Notes: generated by a model from the letters alone, not told the origin. A stretch of 64,000 bases of DNA from Strigamia acuminata (GCA_949358305.1 OX442315.1:4650001-4714000); one strand, 5' to 3'. Positions 10,501 to 19,457 are shown, counted from the first letter of the stretch. Program-made: numbers and translations.

Positions 10501-13302
10501 TCCTATCTACTTACTGACAAGTGAAATTTCGTAAAGCAACTTCATTCAAATAACACTGACTTTGGCAATCTTCCATTTCTTTCTCGCTAACGCATGGGGA
10601 CATTCTTCGATTAATAAATTTGTACTAGAGAAACAAATCAATTGTTAATTTGATGTGCGTATGAAGATGAGTGACTTATCGCTAGGTTGTGGGAGCGACT
10701 TCAATGAACACTCATCGACCAAAGCAATCGGTGAGTGCACACATTATTACAATGATAAAACGAGTTACCGTACTGCCTTGAATAAGGGCCCGGGCGTTTA
10801 TTTTTCTTTTCAACTCACCCGCCAGGCGCTTATTCAAAACCAGGCGATAATACAAGCCAGGCCTCTATCCGAAAAAAAAGTTTAAAATAACAAGTTATAA
10901 AAAATTTGTGGTCATATGCACATTTTTTCAAATTTTTTGGAGCCATACCGCTGTATTATTGGTAGAAATGCAGCAGTGAAACAATGAAGGAGTGTTAAAT
11001 AGCTCATTTCTACCGTACATTACGTGTACGTGTACGGTAGACGTAAAACGTCATCCAAACGAATTCCAAATTTACAATAAACGCTTATTGGTTTTTTGGC
11101 TGGCGGTTGGCCGGCGCTTAATCAAGAGCCGACGCTTAATTACGCCCGGCCCTTATTCAAGGCAGTACGGTATTGATAATAAGAAATTCATGTGACAAAC
11201 CATGCTGCAGCGGTACGTATTAGTACAGTACAGTACAGTTTATTTAAAAAAATAAATGGGATTTTAATTTTAAACTAAAATTGTTATACCGTAAACTATT
11301 ATTTAAAATAAAGAATTTACAGTAAGTTACTTACCCTTTTAAATGAAAATGAGACAACATTGGAATTCAATAAGGTTCCAATGTGAAAGTTTGTTAGAAA
11401 TAGAGAAGCAGTACTTTTTGATTTTGCTGTTAAATCTACCTGCAATACAAAATGGAGTAGTTATTTTAAAATATCAACCTTTTTTTGGATAATATAAATA
11501 CATTTTACTTACTGTTATAAAAGTATTTTCGTTATAAAATTCAATTTTAGTCTGAATCTGAATTTTTAAACGGCAATTTGAACCAATTTGAATTTTATCC
11601 TCTATTTTAAAAAAAATAGATAGTAATTTGCATTAATTGTTTTCACTTTTTTTAATAAAGATTCAAAATGATACATTCTTAGGGGAATTGCATGAATTAT
11701 TGAATGTGGCCGCTGTGTTAGCTAGGTTTAGTGCTGTGCTGGTCAGGAGGGCTATTGGGGATTTCCTGGTGGCCTGTGATGGTGTGAAATATTTTTTCAT
11801 ACCCTGTGGCCTGACTTGTCCAAATTTTCCGGTAGAAATTTTTTCCCGTTGCCCGACCTATCCAGATTGCCCGGTACTAAATGCGTTCCCTGTCCGGCCC
11901 TGATTGCGTTACACCAAATGGGTTTTTTTGGTGCATTCAATTACTTATTGTCTTAATTTTTGTCTCGTACAAAGTTTTAGACAAAATGTATTATTTTTGA
12001 ATGTAACTGTCAAATTTTGTCCCGGATAGCATATCAAGTTCTAGGTCGAGAATATAAAATGGCGGCGGCTGAACTGTTTCCTCTCCCTTCTCGCTTTTTC
12101 TTAATACTAAGTAAATTAACCTTCCCATAGCCATGGTGGGTTAAAAAAATTACAGAAGTGGAAAAATCACTGTAATTTTTTTTTTCTGAAAATTAATTCA
12201 TGTGGTTAACTTTTATTCCTCAACAACTTTTTTTTCTTATTTTATAATGTCTAAATACGAATAGTTTTTCAATTATTATTAAGATAATTTAATATTTATA
12301 ACATAGAACACCCTTAATGGGAGCGCCGTACACTGCTTTGCCATCTGTTTGCACAAGGTGGCGTATTAAAATTAGTCCTAAAACATGTGCTTTTACCAGG
12401 AGAAATGCAATTGCACCAGGAAAAATGTGATTTTGCACATGTGCAGAAGGATTTTTGAAAAGAAGGCAGAAATGACCGACCATGGCTGCACATGTGTAGT
12501 ATTAGCCATGGCTATGGGAAGGTTAAGTTCATGTTGTCCTGAACATGCTATTTACATACTATTAAACCCAGTAATTTTTTGCAATATTTACACCATCAAA
12601 CTCATTAAAAAGCCATTGTTTGAATGAACAACAACTCACTATTTTCGATTCTTGTCCCAAGAGACATTAATGAGTACATCTCCTTTGTTTTAAATTTGTT
12701 GTAATACATTTTTGATCCCTATAATGAAACAATTAAATGTTAAGAAACTGTTTGCACTTTTTCCATATGGATTTTTGGCTCCTCCAGGCTTTACTTACTC
12801 TTGAAAACCTGATATTTTGAATCATTTTAGTAAAGTTTTTCATTTTCATTACTTTGTAAAAGTCTGTGTGATTATCCATAAGAAAAGTCAGACTCTGCGA
12901 GCATACTAGAATTATAAATTTTAGGACAAGTTTAATATTAGATTGATTGAACTTACCATCTACAAATTCGACGGTTTTATTTTGGTCATACTCCACGTTT
13001 TCATCAGTGTGACTTGCAAAGACATACATTGCTGGAAAATCCCCAAGACTTTCTTCGGCAATATCAGCACGAACCTTGATAGGCTTATGTGCGTAATAAA
13101 TAATTTGTTGGATACATTGGAAAATGCATAAAGAAAGAGCAAGTACGCCAATTGATATTCCTGAAATTTGATGTATTCTTGAAACTAAGTTGTTTTTATT
13201 GGTTTTGGTAAAGGAAAATGTGTGTTCTTCTGATATGTAAGTTTTAGTAATTCTTCGGATTTCTGTTACTTTTCTTCCGTAATTCATTCTAACCACTATC
13301 AT
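4127..13302 (-). CDS. Two-unit (concatenated) DEG/ENaC-type sodium channel, gene A
   Basis: Spliced gene, exons on the minus strand from 5' to 3': 12957-13302, 12799-12905, 12640-12718, 11513-11601, 11335-11439, 10515-10624, 8792-9602, 7511-7616, 6071-6153, 5888-5983, 4577-4686, 4127-4508. Summed length is 2424 nt: 807 residues plus stop, with every junction in phase. DEG/ENaC proteins are plasma-membrane cation channels, normally trimers of two-helix subunits. Here unit 1 has TM1 (about 47-70), an extracellular region, and TM2 with GVS selectivity filter (378-380). A linker of about 50 residues leads into unit 2: TM1 (about 444-464), extracellular region, TM2 with GVS (784-786), and a short tail. 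The start is the ATG at 13302; the frame upstream soon hits stops, but a 5' UTR exon cannot be excluded. The near-identical exon set in gene B, with open frames kept throughout, supports the model. Ligand and localisation cannot be told from sequence. Confidence 0.88.
4577..4686 (-). CDS. Gene A exon 11: cysteine-rich extracellular exon of unit 2
   Basis: 110 nt, phase 0 to 2. Encodes NSPKNPCKSAIEFERCEIDC and on to QCR, the counterpart of exon 6. The partner is 30090-30199. Confidence 0.82.
4850..5410. repeat. Dispersed repeat, two adjoining modules (intronic)
   Basis: The left part (4850-5145) matches 25655-25985. The right part (5145-5410) matches 17945-18250, including CCCCTAGACAACGATTAAAG. 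GC content is higher than the surroundings and no coding frame is shared, which suggests a SINE-like or other short interspersed element. I see no tRNA-like promoter boxes I would trust. Confidence 0.55.
5520..5800. repeat. Array tiled with TCGACCAGGAAT-like words (intronic)
   Basis: Variants of a word near TCGACCAGGAAT recur every 20-25 bp. A matching array occupies 30980-31260 at the same place in gene B, so it predates the duplication. In B it continues in the opposite orientation to about 31420. Confidence 0.6.
5888..5983 (-). CDS. Gene A exon 10 (unit 2 extracellular)
   Basis: 96 nt, phase 0 to 0, acceptor TTTTAG and donor GTAAGT. Encodes 32 residues including PHNAWLTITFFKQT. The partner 44178-44273 keeps MQN, FTM, PHDAWL and TFYKQT. 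Confidence 0.75.
6071..6153 (-). CDS. Gene A exon 9 (unit 2 extracellular)
   Basis: 83 nt, phase 1 to 0. Encodes about 27 residues including RCNSQSK at the end. The donor (GTCTGT) is weak; in gene B (44367-44449) it reads GTTCGC. Phase fit and a conserved open frame support the exon, but the 3' edge is the least certain of the set. Confidence 0.55.
6313..7175. mobile_element. MITE with CACTGGAA termini, AAT target duplication
   Basis: An 863-bp non-coding insert between exons 8 and 9 of gene A. Terminal inverted repeats begin CACTGGAA and run through ATATGGCTTTACA; the right end is the complement. AAT flanks both sides. Copy B lacks it. The 3-bp duplication would fit a PIF/Harbinger-type element, but the superfamily is not settled. 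Confidence 0.7.
7511..7616 (-). CDS. Gene A exon 8 (unit 2 extracellular)
   Basis: 106 nt, phase 0 to 1. The conserved frame encodes FMERSFVHTVFGICI, shared with 45522-45627 in gene B. A longer open frame in another phase also crosses this exon but is not conserved. Confidence 0.75.
8051..8329. mobile_element. MITE with TGGCTACGTTCAC termini
   Basis: The ends are inverted copies (TGGCTACGTTCAC and GTGAACGTAGCCA) and the subterminal AATATATTATTTTCAT is also mirrored. No coding capacity. One end of a related copy occurs at about 28845-28915. Confidence 0.65.
8395..8640. repeat. Dispersed repeat related to 58395-58760
   Basis: Shares AACAGGAWGTTG, CTTTTATAG and the surrounding order of motifs with the longer copy near 58.4-58.8 kb. 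No open frame is conserved. Confidence 0.45.
8792..9602 (-). CDS. Gene A exon 7: TM2 of unit 1, linker, TM1 of unit 2
   Basis: 811 nt, phase 2 to 0, 270 full codons without a stop. In order: extracellular Cys motif FDCHCSTECEE; TM2 with pore (IGGCLSFYAGVSCLSIVDII); a basic linker (RKQRRWLLDYSKQKSELESK, then KQN repeats); a second hydrophobic helix (VFLLVMISFSSYFMYEQIM); and a post-TM1 stretch (YSTYNTIELIREEYTQIPPI) matching the strand that follows TM1 in the family. One exon therefore joins the end of one subunit to the beginning of another. The partner 46981-47782 has identical architecture and differs by one KQN unit. Confidence 0.92.
9720..10340. other. Copy-A-specific intronic sequence, no gene
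   Basis: Similarity to copy B stops at about 9720 and resumes near 10410. The left edge begins CACTGGAAAT, like the MITE at 6313, but I find no matching right terminus. AT-rich and non-coding. Confidence 0.4.
10515..10624 (-). CDS. Gene A exon 6: cysteine-rich extracellular exon of unit 1
   Basis: 110 nt, phase 0 to 2. Encodes NRRMSPCVSEKEMEDCQSQC and more, with the spacing PC-x10-C-x3-C followed by a final Cys. It corresponds residue for residue to exon 11 of unit 2 (4577-4686), which is also 110 nt with the same phases. The paralogous exon is 49162-49271. Confidence 0.82.
10768..11170. mobile_element. MITE with CCGTACTGCCTTGAATAAG termini, TA target
   Basis: A 403-bp insert with inverted ends CCGTACTGCC and GGCAGTACGG, flanked by TA. 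The paralogous site in copy B (about 49395) is empty. Internal text contains CGCTTATT/AATAAGG motifs repeated in both orientations. TA targets and such ends are typical of Tc1/mariner-derived MITEs. A degraded relative lies at 17760-17915. Confidence 0.8.
11335..11439 (-). CDS. Gene A exon 5 (unit 1 extracellular)
   Basis: 105 nt, phase 0 to 0, acceptor TTGCAG and donor GTAAGT. Encodes 35 residues (starts VDLTAKSK, ends VVSFSFKR). The partner at 51512-51616 has the same length. Confidence 0.75.
11513..11601 (-). CDS. Gene A exon 4 (unit 1 extracellular)
   Basis: 89 nt, phase 1 to 0, donor GTAAGT. Encodes about 29 residues around GSNCRLKIQIQTK. The paralogous exon (51691-51776) is one codon shorter, still in frame. 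Confidence 0.75.
12120..12522. mobile_element. piggyBac-like MITE, TTAA target
   Basis: 403 bp with inverted termini CCTTCCCATAGCCATGG, flanked by TTAA on each side (12116-12119 and 12523-12526). Copy B has the single uninserted TTAA near 55638. A second copy in opposite orientation is at 33853-34254. The TTAA duplication points to piggyBac-family mobilisation. No transposase is present. Confidence 0.82.
12640..12718 (-). CDS. Gene A exon 3 (unit 1 extracellular)
   Basis: 79 nt, phase 0 to 1, acceptor TTATAG and strong donor GTGAGT. Encodes 26 residues with KTKEMYS and SLGTRIEN. The paralogous exon is 55759-55837. Its phases equal those of exon 8 of unit 2. Confidence 0.75.
12799..12905 (-). 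CDS. Gene A exon 2 (unit 1 extracellular)
   Basis: 107 nt, phase 1 to 0, acceptor TTCTAG and donor GTAAGT. Encodes about 35 residues including DNHTDFYKVMKMKNFTKMIQ. The same exon at 56968-57074 in gene B keeps the frame and most residues, which is why I accept it despite its shortness. Confidence 0.75.
12957..13302 (-). CDS. Gene A exon 1: N-terminus and TM1 of unit 1
   Basis: Starts at ATG (13302) and ends at a GTAAGT donor in phase 1. It encodes a 46-residue cytoplasmic N-terminus, a hydrophobic helix (SIGVLALSLCIFQCIQQII) and the post-TM1 strand ending ESLGDFPAMYVFA, which matches the conserved FPAVTIC-like region of DEG/ENaC subunits. The usual His-Gly gating motif before TM1 reads IHQI here, so the glycine is replaced. 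A second in-frame ATG lies five codons in. Confidence 0.85.
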
Positions 13303-13379
13303 GAAAACATTAGCGCAATCAAAGTTTTTGTTTGTAATGTTTTTACTGTTTCTATGAACGAATCAATTTCTTTACCTAA

Positions 13380-13840
13380 TTTCTATCCCTAAAATAAAAT
13401 ATTTCAGCAGTGTTTACCATATTTTTCTCCCATTAAAAACCGGTACCGAATACCGAACAAAAGACGGTATTCGGTATTCTGTATTTCTTTAAAAAATACC
13501 AGTTTTTGATTCTGTAATAAATACCGGTAAAGAAACCCTAGCTGCAACAGTAGTTTAGTCTGGTTTTCCTTAAGTAATTTCAACATGGTCACACATTGGT
13601 CGAATGAGTCATGTGATAAAAGGGGTGAGCAGAATTCAATAGTGATTCCAAATCTGATCTTGGAGACTTCAAATTAAAAATAATCACCATTCTAAAGTAA
13701 CCCCATTCTACCGCTTACTTTTTACTTTTTTTTCTAAAAAATTATTTTCTAGTGTAAAATAAAACAGTATTTTTGTTTTGTTTTATGGTTTAAAGTCGTT
13801 TACCATTAACATATTGTATTCAGTATACGTAATTCCAGTA
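13380..13840. other. Copy-A-specific stretch 5' of gene A
   Basis: Absent from copy B. It has a small inverted motif around GGTACCGAATACCGAA and a 55-bp block (13545-13600) that recurs at 17723-17775. No gene seen. Confidence 0.4.
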
Positions 13841-13968
13841 ATTTCCATTCTTACAAGTTAACGTGGAACTACTCACTCTTTGCTCTAACTTATTGGATGT
13901 ATTTCCCCTTTCAGCCTTTTGGTTCAAGATGTAAAAGGAGTGGCTCGGTAAAAGGAGCGGCTTGTATA

Positions 13969-14717
13969 CAGGGTGTCCCAAATGAACGAAGCCAGTCAAA
14001 TAACGAAAAGACCATGTGAGTGAGATGAATGAAACAAATGTAGTACTAGTAAACTAAGTGAGGGCATTTCAAAAATGTGAAAAAATTTGACCTCTGACCT
14101 TTTCTTCAAGGTCATTCTAACTCTAACTTTTAAACTAAGACTGATAAAGCAAAATTCTCAATTGAAAAAAGAAAGAGCATCTTCTGTTTAGTTGAAAACT
14201 GCTCATCAAATTTACTCAGACACAATAACAGATCAAATTACAAAAAAAATAAATCATGAAAAAGTCTTGATCTTGGTTTTGGTTTTTGTATTTTTTGACT
14301 TTTTCATAATTTTATTTGTGAAATATCATTTAAAATATCAGTTAAATTAATAACAATTCATGACTGCATAGTAGTACTTAGAATGTCAGCAAACTAAAGT
14401 ACTTTTCTTGGAATGTTTTGACTTTTTCACGATTTTTTTCTTTTGTAATTTTATCTGTTATTGTGTCGGAGTAAATTTCATGAGCAGTTTTCAACTAAAC
14501 AGAAGATGCTCTTTCTTTTTTCAATTGAGAATTTTGCTCTATCAGTCTTAGTTTAAAAGTTAGAGTTAGAATGACCTTGAAGAAAAGGTCAGAGGTCAAA
14601 TTTTTTCACATTTTTGAAATGCCCTCACTTAGTTTACTAGTACTACATTTGTTTCATTCATCTCACTCACATGGTCTTGTCGTTATTTGACTGACTTCGT
14701 TCATTTGGGACACCCTG
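13969..14717. mobile_element. Foldback element with CAGGGTGTCCC ends
   Basis: 749 bp with inverted arms of about 260 bp (CAGGGTGTCCCAAATGAACG on the left, its complement on the right), flanked by TATA on each side, so a TA target. Little lies between the arms and no protein is encoded. Absent from copy B. The sister element at 52381-53134 has the same first eleven bases apart from one, but unrelated arms. Confidence 0.85.
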
Positions 14718-14721
14718 TATA

Positions 14722-15513
14722 AGCAGAATGATGGGAAGAATAAGCAGAATGATGGGAAGAATAAGCAGAATGATGGGAAGAATAAGCAGAATGATGGGAA
14801 GAATAAGCAGAATGATGGGAAGAATAAGCAGAATGATGGGAAGAATAAGCAGAATGATGGGAAGAATAAGCAGAATGATGGGAAGAATAAGCAGAATGAT
14901 GGGAAGAATAAGCAGAATGATGGGAAGAATAAGCAGAATGATGGGAAGAATAAGCAGAATGATGGGAAGAATAAGCAGAATGATGGGAAGAATAAGCAGA
15001 ATGATGGGAAGAATAAGCAGAATGATGGGAAGAATAAGCAGAATGATGGGAAGAATAAGCAGAATGATGGGAAGAATAAGCAGAATGATGGGAAGAATAA
15101 GCAGAATGATGGGAAGAATAAGCAGAATGATGGGAAGAATAAGCAGAATGATGGGAAGAATAAGCAGAATGATGGGAAGAATAAGCAGAATGATGGGAAG
15201 AATAAGCAGAATGATGGGAAGAATAAGCAGAATGATGGGAAGAATAAGCAGAATGATGGGAAGAATAAGCAGAATGATGGGAAGAATAAGCAGAATGATG
15301 GGAAGAATAAGCAGAATGATGGGAAGAATAAGCAGAATGATGGGAAGAATAAGCAGAATGATGGGAAGAATAAGCAGAATGATGGGAAGAATAAGCAGAA
15401 TGATGGGAAGAATAAGCAGAATGATGGGAAGAATAAGCAGAATGATGGGAAGAATAAGCAGAATGATGGGAAGAATAAGCAGAATGATGGGAAGAATAAG
15501 CAGAATGATGGGA
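14722..15513. repeat. Minisatellite, 21-bp unit, about 38 copies
   Basis: Nearly perfect repeats of AAGCAGAATGATGGGAAGAA plus T. Copy B (about 57668) has a single unit in the same context, so the array expanded after the duplication, directly beside the foldback element. The 21-bp period keeps one frame open (MMGRISR repeats), but there is no sign of a gene. Confidence 0.95.
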
Positions 15514-15657
15514 ATTATAGTCTTTAATCCCCTCCTTTAGCTGTTCTTGTACCTTCAGACGGTGTGAATGTCCAATTTCTTGTATATTTTTTATCAGCGG
15601 GGAAACAGGCGTTTTACACTAATAATCATTTAAATTATAATGTGATTTATCACTTAC

Positions 15658-15694
15658 CAACAGCTTTGTAGTTGTTGTGTCTACTACTGGAAAT
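15658..15694 (-). other. Possible 5' non-coding exon upstream of gene A
   Basis: 37 nt bounded by TTTCAG and GTAAGTG on the minus strand, conserved with the same splice signals at about 57839-57875 upstream of gene B. Its phase does not link it to exon 1 by open frame, so a 5' UTR exon is the likeliest reading. Confidence 0.35.
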
Positions 15695-15901
15695 CTGAAA
15701 TAAAATAATCTTTACAATTTATTTTAATTATGCACTCTTTGCGTGTTGTGAATAAAGAAAATGTAAATAGTAAAAAGTTAATTTCAATGCAGTGTTGACA
15801 CACGTAATAAAAGCAAAGTTGAATTTCTAAAAAGATTTTATGTTGAAATGCATTTTCAGTTTATGTCAACATCTAAATTCTATAGCATTCAAATGAGTTT
15901 G

Positions 15902-16268
15902 TTTAAACAAACATTGTGGTGCGGTTTATGCAAACACGACAGACATTTTGTTGAATGCATGAATGCACGTTTATGCATGAATATATAAGCAAAGTAAACA
16001 CATCTGTGACACTATTCAAGGATTATTTTACTTTTCAAATGTTAATGAGATTTATCTCCACGAATCGGTGCATTACATGTTTGTCACATTTTTCTTTCAA
16101 AATTATTTCTATTTTGAGTGATTATCTTAATGCACAATTTTCAAAACATGTTAATAATTATTCAGTGCTATACAAACATAATTTATACACGTACATTTGT
16201 ATTATGAATGTACTGTACTGTGAACCATATAATTTTCATACTGTATAATACTATAGTATTATACAGTA
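15902..16268. other. AT-rich spacer, nothing recognised
   Basis: No gene or repeat that I can support beyond the short open frames expected by chance. Confidence 0.4.
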
Positions 16269-16270
16269 TA

Positions 16271-16690
16271 CCGTATATCCTCGCGTATAATGCAGCCCGC
16301 GCCCGCGTATAATGCGACCCCCCCATTTTATGGCGCCTTTTTTGTAATAAATGGTGTACGCGCGTATAATGCGAGTTACCGTAGTGGTGTGCCACAACAA
16401 TGGAAAAATGATAAAGAAAAGTTTATTTATTTAGGTGAAAGGTAATTTTAAAATCCAATTCTTGCAAATCTTGCATTATTCGATTGTTGGATTGTCGGTA
16501 GGTTGGATGGTTGTATTGTATTGGGTGTTGTAAGCGATGGCCAAAGTTATACTTGTATACGGACGAAATACGAAACGTAGTTCGTACGTCATGTTAATTT
16601 TTTTTTTATTACGCGCGTATAGTGCGACCCCCCCAAACACAGGGACTAATTCTAGCATAAATATTTCGCACTATACGCGAGGATATACGG
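16271..16690. mobile_element. MITE with CCGTATATCCTCGCGTATAA termini
   Basis: 420 bp with inverted ends flanked by TA. The interior repeats GCGTATAATGCGACCCCCC words near each end in opposite orientation. The ends resemble those of pogo/Tigger-like and other Tc1/mariner MITEs. No transposase. Confidence 0.78.
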
Positions 16691-16699
16691 TACGTCGAT

Positions 16700-17150
16700 T
16701 TGGCGGGACAAGATGTGGATTTATAGCACCAAAACGTGGCATCTGGTGCTATAATTATCTCATTCATGACCACTTCCTGGTTGCTATAAATTTTTCTCCG
16801 CTAAAACTGTTGTGCAATAAATTTCTCCGCTATAAATCCATCGCTGAATTGAATCTCCGCTATAAATCTATTCATTGCTGAATTGAAAGCAATGATTTCA
16901 TCTATCTGTTGTGTAAAGCTTTGAATGGCAGTGTCTTTGAATGTAAATGGTTGAAATGGGAGTGTGGGTGTGTTTAAGGGTGAAATGTGAATGTTTTTAC
17001 TTCATTTCTGTATTTTGAAGAGTAAAGATCGTTTCTGATTCTGATGAACATGGAATTACAAAATTTGAATTCACAAAACACATTTTTAAATTTTGTTTAC
17101 ATAATTTGACACAACAATTTCACATTTGCAAAAAGGTTAAAAAGTTTGAA
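16700..17150. other. AT-rich stretch, no gene
   Basis: CTCCGCTATAAATC recurs a few times near 16797-16870. Otherwise I see nothing. Confidence 0.4.
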
Positions 17151-17164
17151 TGAAGGAAGTAAGT

Positions 17165-17455
17165 TGGTTCCTCTTTTGAATGTACTTTTTCACTTGAATT
17201 TCATTTAAAAAGACACTTTTTCAATTGAATTTCATTTAAAAAGACAATTTTTCACTTGAATTTTATTTAAAAAGACACTTTTTCACTTGAATTTCATTTA
17301 AAAAAACACTTTTTCATTTGAATTTCATTTAAAAAGACACTTTTTCACTTGAATTTCATTTAAAAAGACACTTTTTCACTTGAATTTCATTTAAAAAGAC
17401 ACTTTTTCACTTGAATTTCATTTAAAAAGACACTTTTTCACTTGAATTTAACATT
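17165..17455. repeat. Minisatellite, 31-bp unit
   Basis: About nine copies of a unit reading CACTTTTTCACTTGAATTTC followed by ATTTAAAAAGA. Non-coding. Confidence 0.85.
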
Positions 17456-17722
17456 TGATTAAAAAATAATATCTAAAAATGTAATAAATTATTTTCAGAC
17501 ATTATTTTTAGATAAAATATAAATGTCTTCTAAAAATGCAAATGCAGGATGTCATGTCAGTTGTCCGCCATCTGCCAGCAAAATAATGTCATTTTGTGCC
17601 GTTTAGGCCGGATGGCGCTACGATCACAAGACAGAATCGTTTTACAGTCTAACAATTAAATTGTGTTAGATGTGAAGTCCTGTAGTTAATTGTCCTAGGT
17701 ATAACTATACTGTTTACACAGG

Positions 17723-18250
17723 ATGCAACAGTAGTCTGGTCTGGTTTTCCTTAAATAATTTCAACATGGCCACACACTGATTAAGTGCCGGGTCGGATAA
17801 AATCACTGATTTTTTGCCTATGCGCCGGGCCCGAATAAGCGCCGGGTATCAATTAGGCTCAAGAGAATAATTAAACACCCGGGCTATTAAACAAGGCAGT
17901 ACGATATTTAAACATTGTGACCACTTGGTCATCCTAACCTAACCTGCTGCAGCCTCTATGAGTGGTCACATGGGCTGTACGAGGTAAGTATGGTAGAATG
18001 TTCCAGGAGAGCGACCGACCACGTCACACATGGGACTTAGGTTCTGTGTGTGACGGCATGGTTGCTGGTGTAACGTGCCTAACAGCACTGCCACACAGAG
18101 AGATACTGTAGGTGACCCAACCCCTAGACAACGATTAAAGGCCAAAACCCAACAATCTGGAGTCCCTGTATTGTTTTTTACGTGAGTATGCTTCCCTCCC
18201 ATTGTAGTAAATCCCCATACTGCAGTGGGTAAGACCATATCCAGTCACAA
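17723..18250. repeat. Cluster of dispersed repeat fragments
   Basis: 17723-17775 repeats 13545-13600. 17760-17915 is a degraded relative of the MITE at 10768, with its GGCAGTACG end. 17945-18250 repeats the right module of 4850-5410. No gene. Confidence 0.55.
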
Positions 18251-18449
18251 TTGAGGGCCCTGTCCTGGGTTAACAAACTTGGAAATCAGAAATTAAAGTT
18301 ATTTTTTTAAAAAAAAAAAGTAAGAAATAACTACTAAATGCATGCTGATAAATATAATCGATTCAGGGCTAGAAAGTCACAAATTATAATCAGTACTGGA
18401 CTGGCTCGGCAGTGAAACTTGTTTTGAGAAACGACTTGTTTCTTTATTT

Positions 18450-18743
18450 CGATTAGCGTCATTTTAGCGACGCTCATTTTAGCGAAAAAGTCCCATTTTA
18501 GCGAACATGTCATTTTAGCGACACAAAAACCAAGGTTTTAGCGACGCGACACGACAAAAAAGTGGTTTTCAACAAAAAACCAGTAAGGTAAGGTTCGCGG
18601 GGGGTCAAGGGGGGGGGGGGGCGCAGCCCCCCCTTGTTAGCCCTTCTTAGGAATTAAACCTAGGTTTTTGTGTCGCTAAAATGACATGTTCACTAAAATG
18701 GGACTTTTTCGCTAAAATGAGCGTCGCTAAAATGATGGAGATC
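18450..18743. mobile_element. Foldback element tiled with TTTAGCGA, 9-bp target duplication
   Basis: 294 bp flanked by TCTTTATTT on both sides (18441-18449 and 18744-18752). Both arms are built from the word CATTTTAGCGA, spaced by 5-12 variable bases and mirrored across the centre. The core (about 18575-18660) has a G/C hairpin and the string AGGTTCGCGGGGGGTCAAGG. The same core occurs, inverted, inside the element at 30295-30894, whose arms use a different word. Long inverted arms and a 9-bp duplication recall Foldback and TU elements. Confidence 0.75.
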
Positions 18744-18752
18744 TCTTTATTT

Positions 18753-19252
18753 ATCTCTAAATGTTCATTTGCAAAACCTTTTCAGTCTGTGCAGCAATTC
18801 TGAATATATGGTTGGTGACTTTGTTTCTTTCATCACTGGTTTTCTTCAGTTTCTAATATTTAGGGTAAACGGGTGCGTACACTGACATTTCACAGATTGG
18901 CTGACATGACTTAAACAACTAATTCTTTTAGCAATATTTTGTTGGAATTTTTAAAATATCAATTTTTTTGATTGGCTTTCTGTACTTACAGTTTCAAAGT
19001 TTCGTTTCGTTTCGTGACCCTCACTCAATCCGTTTGTATTGCCACTGCAATGCGGTATATTGATGTTGTGACGGTCAGAAGAGTTTTTAAAAATTAATGA
19101 CAACTTGAATAAATGATCATAATGTCACATACAAGTCAAAAAAATTGAAAAGTTAATTTCAACTAATCACCAGTTGAATGTAAGGAAACCAACCATTAAA
19201 ATGTTTTTAAAGATATTCACCAGAAGAAATAATGATGTTTAATAACTATGTG
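18753..19252. other. AT-rich spacer before the copia insertion
   Basis: No gene or recognisable repeat. Confidence 0.4.
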
Positions 19253-19257
19253 CATGT

Positions 19258-19454
19258 TGTGATGATTTATGTTGCTTATTATTCCCACTAAGCTTAGTTG
19301 GCGCGGTTAAAATGCGCGCCTATTGTGTTGTAGTTTTAGTTTTACTTTTTGTACCTTATCCCAAGATGAACGTGTAACCTGTGTTTTTTATCTCCTAACA
19401 TTAAACACTACTTCAAGTGTAATTGTGACGATTATTTGGACTGGAAACACCACA
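19258..19454 (+). repeat. Copia 5' LTR
   Basis: TGTGATGATTT to GGAAACACCACA, TG...CA ended. It differs from the 3' LTR only by an extra AAGCTT-like 6 bp in the visible comparison. Confidence 0.92.
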
Positions 19455-19457
19455 ATA

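Larger units (their letters stand above)
1640..15901. repeat. Copy A of a tandem segmental duplication
   Basis: This segment matches 25998-58081 in the same orientation and order: the A-rich left edge (about 1645), the repeats at 2192-2955 and 3346-4016, all twelve exons of gene A, intronic repeats, and the 13835-13925 and 15530-15900 blocks. Copy A is compact; copy B has gained large insertions. Differences between the copies give empty-site evidence for several transposons listed separately. Confidence 0.85.

Noticed and set aside
14728-15540. 270-codon open frame of MMG-RISR repeats
   Set aside because: Produced by a 21-bp minisatellite whose period is a multiple of three. Copy B has one unit only and no surrounding gene structure.
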